Assembly (NCBI GenBank): GCA_944381935.1
Contig: CALWMN010000013.1
Coordinates: forward strand, 1 to 64,000
Direction: 5' to 3'
Source: an uncultured Mediterraneibacter sp.
GTDB lineage: Bacteria > Bacillota > Clostridia > Lachnospirales > Lachnospiraceae
Length of the DNA stretch: 64,000 nt
Of the stretch, positions 34,338-43,020 are shown piece after piece. How positions within the stretch are numbered: the stretch's first letter is position 1; every line of letters starts with the position of its first letter. Position numbers and translations under genes: made by a program. Below the pieces are notes generated by a model. That model was given only the letters and a program-made list of their open reading frames with translations, had not been told where the DNA came from and did not search any database.

Positions 34338-34353
34338 CTCATCCGCCCCCTTC

Positions 34354-34463
34354 TTGTTTAAACATCTTTATTATAAAACAGCCTCCTGGAAAATCAAGGT
34401 ATTTCTTTTGCTTTTCCGTTGACACGTTTAAACAAGTATGCTATATTCTAGTTGTTCAAACAA
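34354..34463. promoter_or_regulatory. Divergent treR/treP promoters with three TreR operators
   Basis: Plus-strand treP promoter: TTGACA (34419-34424), 17 bp, TATATT (34442-34447). Minus-strand treR promoter: TTGATT (34392-34397), 16 bp, TATAAT (34370-34375). Three copies of a TTGTTTAAACAA-like palindrome lie at 34354-34365, 34424-34435 (inside the treP spacer) and 34452-34463 (just downstream of the treP start site). Confidence 0.8.
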
Positions 34464-34534
34464 GTTCTCCGCTGATGATATTTTTTATTTTGGGGAACAC
34501 TAGAATGTATTTTAGAAGGAAAGGAAGTAAAACG

Positions 34535-36484
34535 ATGGGTAAATATGATAATGACGTAAAACGTTTATTAGACCTCATCGGGGGAAAGGAAAATATTCAG
34601 GCAGTGTCCCACTGTATGACAAGAATGCGCTTCGTCCTTGTCGATCCGAAAAAAGCAGATGAGAAGGAGATCGAGGATCTGCCGAGCGTGAAAGGCACTT
34701 TTACCCAGGCAGGTCAGTATCAGGTCATCATCGGAAATGATGTGTCTGTATTTTATAACGAGTTTACCGCTTATGCGGGAATTGAAGGCGTGAGCAAAGA
34801 TGCGGTAAAAGCTGCAGCGAAAACCAACCAGAATCTTCTCCAGAGGATCATGGGAACTCTTGGCGAGATCTTCGCCCCGCTGATCCCCGCCCTGATCTGC
34901 GGCGGTCTGGTACTCGGATTCCGCAATGTGATCGGTGAGATCAATTTCTTCAACAACGGGACCCAGAGCCTTGCAGATATTTCCCAGTTCTGGTCCGGCA
35001 CCTACGACTTTCTGTGGCTGATCGGTGAAGCAGTGTTCCACCTGCTGCCCGTCGGCATCGTGTGGTCGATCACAAAAAAGATGGGCACGACACAGATTCT
35101 CGGTATCATCCTCGGGCTGACTCTTGTGTCTTCCCAGCTCCTGAACGGTTTTGACGTATCCTCTACGCCTGCCGATCAGATCCCGGTATGGGACTTCGGC
35201 TTTGCCAGGGTGGAGATGATTGGATATCAGGGACAGGTCATCGCGGCAATGATGGCAGGATTCGTCCTTGTATATCTGGAAAAATTCTTTAAGAAGATCT
35301 GTCCGGAAGTCATCAGCATGATCGTTGTCCCCTTCTGTTCCCTTGTCCCGGCAGTCATCATCGCGCACACAATCGTAGGGCCGATCGGATGGGCGATCGG
35401 AGATGCCATCGGAACTGTTGTTTACGCAGGACTTACATCGAATGTCAGATTCCTGTTCGCCGCACTGTTCGGTCTGTTGTATGCACCGCTTGTCATGACC
35501 GGGCTGCACCATATGACAAACGCCATTGATTCGCAGCTTCTTGCCTCTCCGGCTAAGAGTACGATCTTATGGCCCATGATCGCCCTTTCCAACATTGCGC
35601 AGGGTTCCAGCGTGCTCGCAATGAGCGTTCTCCAGAAGAAGAACGAGCGGGCACAGCAGGTCAACGTGCCGGCATGCATCTCCTGTTACCTAGGCGTGAC
35701 GGAGCCTGCGCTCTTCGGCGTCAACCTGAAATATGTATTCCCGCTTGTGTGCGGCATGATCGGCTCCTGCTGCGCGGCAATGATCTCCGTGGGATTCGGC
35801 GTGGAGGCGCTCAGCATCGGCGTCGGCGGGCTCCCCGGCATCCTTTCCATCAAACCGGAATATTACCTCATCTTCCTTCTGGCAATGGCGGTCGCAGTTG
35901 TCATTCCGTTCACACTGACCTTTATCGTAGGGAAAATCAAACTCTCACGGGAAGACAGATTCGGAAAAGAAGCTGCACCGGCCGTTTCCGCCCCGGCAGA
36001 ACAGCCTGCAGACAATGCAGCATCCGATGTAAAGGAACTGAAATCTATCCTGGATGGGAAAGTCATGCCGATAGAGGAAGCTCCGGACGATGTCTTCTCC
36101 CAGAAAATCATGGGCGACGGCCTTGCCATTGAGCCTTCCAATACAGTTGTCACAGCACCGGCAGACTGCGATGTAAGCGTCGTCATGGCCGACACCGGGC
36201 ATGCATGCGGACTGACACTGCCAAACGGCGTGGAACTCCTGATCCATGTAGGCGTCGATACAGTAGATATGGGCGGAGACGGATTCAAGCTTCTCGTAAG
36301 CGAGGGCGAACATGTGAAAGCGGGACAGCCGCTGATCGAATTTGATCCCGAAAAGATCAAGGCTGCCGGGCATCCATGCACGACTATGCTGATCGTGACC
36401 GGAGAGGGAAATGCAGCTAACCTGAAGCTTCACTTTGGCATGGACGCCAAAGCAGGCGAGACCACAGTCATTTCCTGGGATTAA
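34535..36484 (+). CDS. treP: PTS trehalose transporter, EIIBCA
   Basis: A 649-residue phosphotransferase permease: EIIB (about 1-85, phospho-Cys in AVSHCMTRMRFV), membrane EIIC (about 100-475) and a fused glucose-type EIIA (about 520-649) with both histidines (TGHACGLTL and ELLIHVGVDTV). It imports trehalose as trehalose-6-phosphate, using its own EIIA. The ATG at 34535 follows GAAGGAAAGGAAG; the longer open frame upstream covers the promoter. Operon with treC. Confidence 0.94.
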   Translation: MGKYDNDVKRLLDLIGGKENIQAVSHCMTRMRFVLVDPKKADEKEIEDLPSVKGTFTQAGQYQVIIGNDVSVFYNEFTAYAGIEGVSKDAVKAAAKTNQNLLQRIMGTLGEIFAPLIPALICGGLVLGFRNVIGEINFFNNGTQSLADISQFWSGTYDFLWLIGEAVFHLLPVGIVWSITKKMGTTQILGIILGLTLVSSQLLNGFDVSSTPADQIPVWDFGFARVEMIGYQGQVIAAMMAGFVLVYLEKFFKKICPEVISMIVVPFCSLVPAVIIAHTIVGPIGWAIGDAIGTVVYAGLTSNVRFLFAALFGLLYAPLVMTGLHHMTNAIDSQLLASPAKSTILWPMIALSNIAQGSSVLAMSVLQKKNERAQQVNVPACISCYLGVTEPALFGVNLKYVFPLVCGMIGSCCAAMISVGFGVEALSIGVGGLPGILSIKPEYYLIFLLAMAVAVVIPFTLTFIVGKIKLSREDRFGKEAAPAVSAPAEQPADNAASDVKELKSILDGKVMPIEEAPDDVFSQKIMGDGLAIEPSNTVVTAPADCDVSVVMADTGHACGLTLPNGVELLIHVGVDTVDMGGDGFKLLVSEGEHVKAGQPLIEFDPEKIKAAGHPCTTMLIVTGEGNAANLKLHFGMDAKAGETTVISWD

Positions 36485-36537
36485 TCCCGGCACCTGCGCA
36501 AAATAAAAGAATAAATGAAAGGACAGAACCACAGGTT

Positions 36538-38205
36538 ATGAAGAAAGATTTCAGAAAGAGCACAGTTTACCAGATTTATCCAAAATCCTTCCGCGATACA
36601 AACAAAGACGGACTGGGGGATCTCCGGGGCGTGATCGAAAAGCTGGATTATATCAAAGAGCTTGGGGCTGACTATATATGGCTCACTCCGTTTTTCGTGT
36701 CCCCCCAGAACGATAACGGCTATGACGTGGCAGATTACTATCGGATCGACCCGGCTTACGGGACGATGGAGGATGTGGAAGAGCTGATCGGGGAGAGCGC
36801 GAAACGCGGCATCGGACTTATGTTCGACATGGTATTCAACCACGTGTCCACCAGCCACGAATGGTTTCAAAAGGCGATGGAAGGCGACCCGTACTACAAG
36901 GATTTCTTCTTCTTCCGCAAAGGCAGGGCAGACGGAACACCCCCGACCAACTGGGAGAGTAAGTTTGGCGGAAATGCATGGGAATATGTAGAGAAATTTG
37001 ATGAATATTATCTCCATCTGTTCGATGTGAGCCAGGCGGATTTAAACTGGGATAACGAAAATGTCCGCAGAGAAATCCAGAAGATCGTGAAATTCTGGAT
37101 GGAGAAGGGAGTAAAAGGCTTCCGCTTCGACGTCATAAACCTGATCAGCAAAAGAGCCTTCGAGGACGACGATTGCGGCGACGGCAGAAAGTACTATACC
37201 GACGGTCCGAATATCCACAGATATCTGAAAGAACTGCATGACACGACTTTCGGCACTGACGCGGAAATCATCACGGTAGGGGAGATGTCCAGCACTTCCA
37301 TCGAGAACTGCTATCAGTATGCCGGGCATGACACCGGGGAACTTTCTATGGTGTTCAGCTTCCATCATCTGAAAGTCGATTTCATGGGCAATGAAAAATG
37401 GGTTCTGGTTCCTGCGGATTTCCAGAAATTAAAGGACATTATATTTGAATGGCAGACAAAGATGGAGCAGCACAATGCCTGGAACGCGGTTTTCTGGTGC
37501 AACCACGATCAGCCGCGTGTCGTCTCCCGCTTCGGGGATGAGGGCAGGTACTGGAAGGAATCGGCAAAAATGCTCGGAACCGTTATCCACTGCCTTCGCG
37601 GCACGCCGTATGTCTATCAGGGAGAAGAGCTTGGCATGACGGACACGGATTTCACGGAGATCTCACAGTTTCGGGATGTTGAGAGCCTGAACCACTACCA
37701 GATCCTTCAGGACAAGGGACTCTCCCCGTCCGATGCGCTCCGTATCGTACAGGTCCACTCCCGGGATAACGGACGCACGCCGATGCAGTGGGATGCTTCC
37801 CTGTATGCAGGCTTTACTGACAAAGACGGGGTTGCCCCCTGGATCGGAGTAAACGGGAATCATACCAGGATCAATGCAGCGGCCCAGCTGGAGGATGAAG
37901 ATTCCGTCTTCCGTTACTACCAGAGGCTGATCGCCCTCAGGAAAGAACTTGATGTCATTGCATTCGGCAGCATCGAGCCGCTGGCGGTAAAGCATCCTTC
38001 CGTCTTTGCTTACCGCAGAAGCTATAAAGGGGAGGAGCTCCTCGTCGCCGCAAACTTCTACGGAAAAGACTGCGAATGGAAAACTGCCCCCGACACAGCC
38101 GGGTACCGTCAGGTGATCGGGAATTATAAAGACAGCAGCACACCGGAGAATGGCGTGTGGAAGCTGCGTCCTTACGAAGTGTCAGTCTGGTTTAAATCGA
38201 ACTAA
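36538..38205 (+). CDS. treC: Trehalose-6-phosphate hydrolase
   Basis: A 555-residue GH13 enzyme splitting trehalose-6-phosphate into glucose and glucose-6-phosphate. Signatures: the start (STVYQIYPKSFRDTNKDGLGD), nucleophile Asp in GFRFDVINLISK, acid Glu in ITVGEMSSTS and the third Asp in CNHDQPRVVSRFG. It follows treP by 53 bp and ends at a strong terminator. Also called treA in Bacillus. Confidence 0.94.
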   Translation: MKKDFRKSTVYQIYPKSFRDTNKDGLGDLRGVIEKLDYIKELGADYIWLTPFFVSPQNDNGYDVADYYRIDPAYGTMEDVEELIGESAKRGIGLMFDMVFNHVSTSHEWFQKAMEGDPYYKDFFFFRKGRADGTPPTNWESKFGGNAWEYVEKFDEYYLHLFDVSQADLNWDNENVRREIQKIVKFWMEKGVKGFRFDVINLISKRAFEDDDCGDGRKYYTDGPNIHRYLKELHDTTFGTDAEIITVGEMSSTSIENCYQYAGHDTGELSMVFSFHHLKVDFMGNEKWVLVPADFQKLKDIIFEWQTKMEQHNAWNAVFWCNHDQPRVVSRFGDEGRYWKESAKMLGTVIHCLRGTPYVYQGEELGMTDTDFTEISQFRDVESLNHYQILQDKGLSPSDALRIVQVHSRDNGRTPMQWDASLYAGFTDKDGVAPWIGVNGNHTRINAAAQLEDEDSVFRYYQRLIALRKELDVIAFGSIEPLAVKHPSVFAYRRSYKGEELLVAANFYGKDCEWKTAPDTAGYRQVIGNYKDSSTPENGVWKLRPYEVSVWFKSN

Positions 38206-38207
38206 GG

Positions 38208-38243
38208 AAAAGGCATCCGTTTCATGAACCGGATGCCTTTTTT
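38208..38243. terminator. Bidirectional terminator between treC and the envelope cluster
   Basis: A perfect 12-bp stem AAAAGGCATCCG/CGGATGCCTTTT with a 10-nt loop and T-run on the plus strand; A-rich flanks let it serve the convergent minus-strand operon too. Confidence 0.88.
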
Positions 38244-38255
38244 GACGTACATTTT

Positions 38256-39056
38256 TCATTCCTGCAGCAGGTTTTCCAGAAAATCCCGGAATTTTTGCGC
38301 AGCCTGTGTCTCTGCCGCGTTGTCGTCCAGCCTTTCCATCTCAATGTACTGCCTTGCCGTCCTCCCCACGTGATACAGGCAGTCATCTCCTGCCCTCTCC
38401 AGGCGCGCAAGCGCCTCATGGATCTGTTCAGGGTTGTTCAGTTCCCCGCAATACTGCCGCGAAAGCTTTGACAGCAGTTTGCGGATCTTATGGTCACGGA
38501 TCTGTTCCGCATATCTTTCCAGCGCCGCAGCCTTCTGGCGCTCCATAAGCGCGCGCTCCTGCTCTTTAAGCGTCACTTTGAAGCTGCGGCATGCCCTGCA
38601 TTTGTCCTGCCACCGCTCCCATGCTTTTGTGTAGGCTTCAATCATCTCCGTGCCAAACAGCACCATTCCCTCCTGGCGGTCCATGGCTGCCGGGTGGAAC
38701 CGTTTTTTGCGGATCATCTCCCTTACATATTTCCTGGCCCTTGCACTGCCGCAATGCCCTTCTTTTGCCAGTTCCCTGATTTCCACCCATTCTCTTCCGG
38801 CGGCAACGCTCTCAAAGAGCCGATAGCAGCGCTGCCGGCGCATATCCGACGCGCTCACAAAAATCAGGAGCACACCTGCCGCAAACACCAGCAGATATGA
38901 CAGCATCCTGCCATCCACACTCTGGTATACAGGAAGATATGTCTGTCCCAATGTGCGGATTATCCTGTATGACCATATATTCTGAAACATCGCCAGAACC
39001 AGTATGATTCCCAGGATAAGTCCCGCCATATCCCGAATCCAGATTTTCCTGCTCAT
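38256..39056 (-). CDS. Membrane protein, paralogue of the next gene (XpaC-like)
   Basis: A 266-residue protein with two N-terminal helices (about 10-30 and 50-70) and a cytoplasmic helical domain. A motif after the helices (WVEIRELAKEGHCGSARARK, then a basic MIRKKRFHPAAMDRQEG) parallels ISLEELSRGIHCKTDGLKRL and NYFPQGHMNQE of the upstream gene, so the two look like diverged duplicates. The C-terminus resembles XpaC-type proteins only weakly. It is last of four linked genes; function unknown. Confidence 0.7.
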   Translation of the reverse strand: MSRKIWIRDMAGLILGIILVLAMFQNIWSYRIIRTLGQTYLPVYQSVDGRMLSYLLVFAAGVLLIFVSASDMRRQRCYRLFESVAAGREWVEIRELAKEGHCGSARARKYVREMIRKKRFHPAAMDRQEGMVLFGTEMIEAYTKAWERWQDKCRACRSFKVTLKEQERALMERQKAAALERYAEQIRDHKIRKLLSKLSRQYCGELNNPEQIHEALARLERAGDDCLYHVGRTARQYIEMERLDDNAAETQAAQKFRDFLENLLQE

Positions 39057-39060
39057 ACGC

Positions 39061-40035
39061 TCAGCCTTTCATCCATTTCTTCTGCTCAATCAGTGCCGTC
39101 ATCATATCGATGTCCCGGACCAGGTCTATCTCTTTCTCATCGCACAGGCCCGCTGCAATCCGGTCAAACGCCTCCGTAAGCGCCGCGAGTCCCCGGGGAA
39201 GTTCCCGGCGCAGGCTGTCTAAGTTTTCTCCTTTTCGGTCTGCAAATTCGCCGACCTTGCGGTACTCTTCGCAAAATTTCTCCGAAAGCGGGAGATAATA
39301 GTTCAGGAACGTTCTCAGTGACAGCATGTTCGATGGATTCCCTCTGCACACATCCAGGAGCCTCTCCACAAGACCCTCCATCTCAAGAAGAAGCGCCCTG
39401 TCCGCCTCGGGGCCCAGCATGCCCAGCGTCTCCCGGATGGCCTCCAGGCATTTTTCCGCCCGGTCCAGATCCCGGCGCTGGCCCGCGCCAAACCCGAGCG
39501 CCTGCCACGCGCTTTCCCTGATGCTCCACTCCTCCAATATCTCAAGGTATTCCCCGTATCTCTCATCGGATGTAATGAAACAGGTAAACTCCTGATTCAT
39601 GTGCCCCTGAGGGAAATAATTGTCGCGGACCATCCGGGTGAGCAGCCTTTTCAGCCCGTCCGTTTTGCAGTGGATGCCCCGGGAAAGCTCCTCCAGGGAT
39701 ATCATCTCCCTGTCACCCATCACCTTTTTGATCCGGCAAAACCTCCAGAGCAGGAAAAGCCGCCGCGCTCCTGCGGCAGCCAGCAGAAATAGCAGGATGC
39801 ACGCCGCAGCCGAAACCAGGGCGTAGACCAGCATCATGTCCGCCACTGAGCTTCCTTGTCTGTCCATATTATCCCGGATCATGGAAACCGCCGAGGCAAA
39901 GCCGATCCCTTCATACAGCGCACCCACGCCGCCCAGCAGAACGAATACCGGTCCCGATACCATGCCCGGCGGCGCTGCACTGTATTGTCCCGGCTGTCTC
40001 TGTCTGTCTCTCTTCACTGTCTCACCGCCTCTCAT
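39061..40035 (-). CDS. Membrane protein of XpaC-like type
   Basis: A 324-residue protein with two helices (about 28-48 and 68-92) and a cytoplasmic helical domain ending in DEKEIDLVRDIDMMTALIEQ. This recalls the C-terminus of XpaC (5-bromo-4-chloroindolyl phosphate hydrolysis) family proteins. The start at 40035 overlaps the previous stop as ATGA; an in-frame GTG six codons later is an alternative. The larger open frame upstream overlaps the neighbour and is rejected. Function unknown; probably envelope-related. Confidence 0.7.
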   Translation of the reverse strand: MRGGETVKRDRQRQPGQYSAAPPGMVSGPVFVLLGGVGALYEGIGFASAVSMIRDNMDRQGSSVADMMLVYALVSAAACILLFLLAAAGARRLFLLWRFCRIKKVMGDREMISLEELSRGIHCKTDGLKRLLTRMVRDNYFPQGHMNQEFTCFITSDERYGEYLEILEEWSIRESAWQALGFGAGQRRDLDRAEKCLEAIRETLGMLGPEADRALLLEMEGLVERLLDVCRGNPSNMLSLRTFLNYYLPLSEKFCEEYRKVGEFADRKGENLDSLRRELPRGLAALTEAFDRIAAGLCDEKEIDLVRDIDMMTALIEQKKWMKG

Positions 40036-41417
40036 CTTGTCAGGATGGTATAATCTGGATAGGCGCCGGTTATATTCAGGACGAGGAAGCCGTCCCAGCG
40101 GGAGAATACGCCGCTGCTGAATGTCCCGGCAGGACAAGCCTGGGTCTCCTGCATAAGTTCCCAGCCATTGTAATCATCGTGGGCAGCGCCGTTCTCCGCT
40201 CCCGGATAAAGTGTCTCCGCATCGATTATAACCGTACATTGGATACCCGTTATCCGTTCCACATCTTCTCTCCGTTCAAAACGAAAAGACTGCGCCGCTT
40301 TCCATCCGGGCGCCTGTGCCTGGATCAGGCTGAGAACCTCTTCCGGTGTCTCTCTTTCACTGTATGCATAATCTGCCAGCCATTCTCTGCCCTCCGATGA
40401 GACTACATAGATTCCTTCTGCCGCTTTTTCCGCCTCGGGGCGTATCATTTCCCCGTAGGAGTAGCTAAGAAGCGTGTATGCCGGGTTGTAAAAAACTTGT
40501 CCCGGTCCATAGTCTTTATACTCTGTGGGCCACACTCCGTTCTCTTCTGCCTCAACCGCCCGGACTATACCCTCGTAGTGTTCCCGTATCATGACACAGG
40601 ACAGGATCGTAAGGCCATATTTCTTCTCCAGCTCCCGCAGCGCGTTCTCATACTGCTTTTCATAGTCTGCTTCCGGGTTCTCCAGCCTGGTTCTCAGATC
40701 CTCTGTCACCGGATCCGCAAAATAGAGCGCTGCCGCGCCGTTGATCCCCCCGTATTCTTCCATGATTCCGCTTCCGCTTAACGCCTCCCGCGCTTCTTTC
40801 TCCTGGCGGAAGAACCCTTCCAGGTCCCCCTCATACTTCGTAATATAGCCGCCGCTGTGCAGCCACGGGCAGTCGTAATAGATTTCTCCGAACTCTGTCC
40901 GGGACAACGCCGCCTTGTCCATACAAACGTCCCTCAGTCCCGTCATTGCGGCAGCCTCCGCTTCCAGATCCTCCGATATCTTATCCCACTGAAATGTATC
41001 AAGAAAGACCGCTTCCCAGGGTGAGAGAAAGATCATGTAAACCTCTTTCTTTGCCACTTTGGTGTAATTGTCCATGTACTGCCCGCGAAAACACAGATAT
41101 GGATTTGTATTCAGCGCAGACCACTGTCCCACCTCAAGGTCATCTGCACTGCACGTCCCCTCTCCGTATTTTTCATTAAGGTAGTCCGACATCCGCACTG
41201 CCGGCAGACGGTAATCTGCTTCCCTCGACGCCCGCTCGATTTCGGCGTATTCGCTCATTTCATAGCGGACCAGAGAGAAAAGGGCTGCTCCAAGCACACA
41301 GCACAGGCAGACTCCCGCAAAAGCCAGACGCAGCCTTCGCTTTTTCTTTTTCTTCTCTGCCTCAAGGAGCCTCTCCTTCTCTGCTCTCACAAAATAGGAT
41401 TCCCAGTCAGGTCTCAT
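40032..41417 (-). CDS. Single-pass membrane protein of unknown function
   Basis: A 461-residue protein. A positively charged cytoplasmic start (EKKKKKRRLR) and one helix (about 31-50) place the rest outside the cell. The external part is acidic and rich in Tyr, Trp and Glu with no motif I recognise. It follows the lipoprotein gene by 22 bp and overlaps the next gene by 4 bp, so the four proteins are made together. A structural or sensing role at the envelope is all that can be inferred. Confidence 0.72.
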   Translation of the reverse strand: MRPDWESYFVRAEKERLLEAEKKKKKRRLRLAFAGVCLCCVLGAALFSLVRYEMSEYAEIERASREADYRLPAVRMSDYLNEKYGEGTCSADDLEVGQWSALNTNPYLCFRGQYMDNYTKVAKKEVYMIFLSPWEAVFLDTFQWDKISEDLEAEAAAMTGLRDVCMDKAALSRTEFGEIYYDCPWLHSGGYITKYEGDLEGFFRQEKEAREALSGSGIMEEYGGINGAAALYFADPVTEDLRTRLENPEADYEKQYENALRELEKKYGLTILSCVMIREHYEGIVRAVEAEENGVWPTEYKDYGPGQVFYNPAYTLLSYSYGEMIRPEAEKAAEGIYVVSSEGREWLADYAYSERETPEEVLSLIQAQAPGWKAAQSFRFERREDVERITGIQCTVIIDAETLYPGAENGAAHDDYNGWELMQETQACPAGTFSSGVFSRWDGFLVLNITGAYPDYTILTR

Positions 41418-41439
41418 ATGCCGCCTCCGCCACGCTCAC

Positions 41440-42822
41440 TTATTCTTTGATGTTGGAAAATGCCAGGTCCAGTACAGAACCGTCGCCTCCGTATTCCAGT
41501 TCACCGTCTTCGCCCACAGACTCTTCTATCTTGCACACGAGAAGGCGTTGCCCGTCAATCGCTGCCCAGGCATCATAATCCCTTTCCTCAAGTGTCCTGT
41601 ATTTGAAAGAACGCGTATAGTAATATACGGTCAGATCCCCGACCTGCCTCTGTTCCAATCCGCTTATTTCCACGTCTGTATATTCGGAATTGTCCTCAAA
41701 CACCTGGAGCGCGACCTGGATTCTGCTCTCTTCCAGTTCAATCGTTTCCTGCGTGTTCTCCTTCAGCCGGTATGTCAAACTCAGACTGCCGTAAGTGTCG
41801 TCCGTCCGCATTTTGGAATAGACCCTTGTCTCCTCGTCCGAATAGCTGCTCTCCTCGAAACCTTCCGGAGCCTTGACCTTCACCGTCATGAGTTCCCCGT
41901 TTTGCAGAATACTGTATCCTTCTTCTGCGTCTTCCTCCTGCTCCTGCTGCTTCCTTTCCATCACATCGTCCCAGCTGCTTGTGAGCTCGGTGTCATAAGG
42001 CACCGTGTACGGGCCGTTTTCCATACTCTTTAACTCTTCAAAGATATCCCAGCGGGATTTCACCTCAACTGTATCGTACCCGCTGCCTGCCCCCTGCCAG
42101 AACTGATATCCGAAAAGATAGCTCATGGCAGCCTCATCCCAGTCAGCGTATGTAGACTGATACTGCTGCGCAATGGGCAGCGACAGGTCAAGACATTCTT
42201 CCAGGCTGATATACCCGCACTGATAACAGTCTCCAAGGATCTGGAGCGCCCGCGAGTAATCCCACCCGTCAATCCCGCTTTCCCCAAAATGATGATACGC
42301 CTGATATGCCGCCTCGTAGCGCCCTTCCTCCTCTTCGGGGTAACGTGCTGCCGCTTCCTCCTCTGAAAGCTCCAAGATGCCTTCCTTTTCCATCTGTGCA
42401 ATCAGTTCGCGGTAAGTCTGGCGGTGTCCCTTCTGCATCAGGTCCGCAATGGTCCCTTCCACATCCTCCCGGCCGCGGATGCCCCATCCGTCCTCCAGAG
42501 CCACTTTGACTGCCGGGACGTCATACTCCCGGTCCTCCTGGGTGAGTCCGCCAATGTAGCCGAGCGCCTTGTGGTTATACTGGGTGTATATGGCGTATGC
42601 ACTGCACATCCACTGGACCGTGTCGCTGTTTACATCCGCCTGCGTAAAAGCTGACTCCTCATAATCCCCATCCAGAGTGGCCTCAGTGGCTTTTTCCTCC
42701 TGCCGCCCGCTTCCCCCAACCCCTCTGCGGGGCATTACAATGCCGCAGCCAGACAGAGATGATGCCGTAAGCGCTGCCGCCATGCATACAGCTGTGCATA
42801 ATTTAAAGCACTTTTTCTTCAT
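41440..42822 (-). CDS. Lipoprotein of unknown function
   Basis: A 460-residue lipoprotein precursor: signal peptide with lipobox LSGC (Cys26), then an acidic extracytoplasmic region. No catalytic motif is recognised. It opens an operon of four envelope genes running to 38256, with a promoter at 42869-42897 and ribosome site GGAGGAAAAGGG. The C-terminal part (about 300-460) looks like a beta-rich domain. Confidence 0.78.
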   Translation of the reverse strand: MKKKCFKLCTAVCMAAALTASSLSGCGIVMPRRGVGGSGRQEEKATEATLDGDYEESAFTQADVNSDTVQWMCSAYAIYTQYNHKALGYIGGLTQEDREYDVPAVKVALEDGWGIRGREDVEGTIADLMQKGHRQTYRELIAQMEKEGILELSEEEAAARYPEEEEGRYEAAYQAYHHFGESGIDGWDYSRALQILGDCYQCGYISLEECLDLSLPIAQQYQSTYADWDEAAMSYLFGYQFWQGAGSGYDTVEVKSRWDIFEELKSMENGPYTVPYDTELTSSWDDVMERKQQEQEEDAEEGYSILQNGELMTVKVKAPEGFEESSYSDEETRVYSKMRTDDTYGSLSLTYRLKENTQETIELEESRIQVALQVFEDNSEYTDVEISGLEQRQVGDLTVYYYTRSFKYRTLEERDYDAWAAIDGQRLLVCKIEESVGEDGELEYGGDGSVLDLAFSNIKE

Positions 42823-42868
42823 TTTCCCTTTTCCTCCATTACTTGACTCTCTATGTCAGTTTTGCATC

Positions 42869-42897
42869 ATTATATCACAGATAAATTCCCTGTTAAA
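42869..42897 (-). promoter_or_regulatory. Promoter of the four-gene envelope operon
   Basis: TTTAAC (42892-42897), a 17-bp spacer and TATAAT (42869-42874) on the minus strand. Confidence 0.6.
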
Positions 42898-42903
42898 GTT
42901 GTA

Positions 42904-42985
42904 AATCGGGGACGTAGTGAAATGCAATTTCACTACGTCCCCGATTGAAGTTCACTGTGTCCCAAATTGAATTTTGCCCTGTCCC
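42904..42985. repeat. Interspersed hairpin/22-bp repeat, copy A (downstream of metG)
   Basis: A perfect 19-bp inverted repeat (42904-42922 with 42928-42946; arms include GGGGACGTAGTGAAA) with a 5-nt loop. It is followed by two 22-bp units ending in CTGTGTCCC and CCTGTCCC. Closely related sequence lies on the other side of metG. It resembles REP-type repeats mobilised by IS200-like transposases; no such gene is in the window. Confidence 0.85.
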
Positions 42986-43020
42986 TTTTTGACTGTTTTT
43001 GAGACAGAATTTTCACTTTT

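Noticed and set aside
34268..34534. An 89-codon N-terminal extension of treP
   Set aside because: It covers the TTGACA/TATATT promoter and the TreR operators; the EIIB domain begins normally at MGKYDNDVKRLL.
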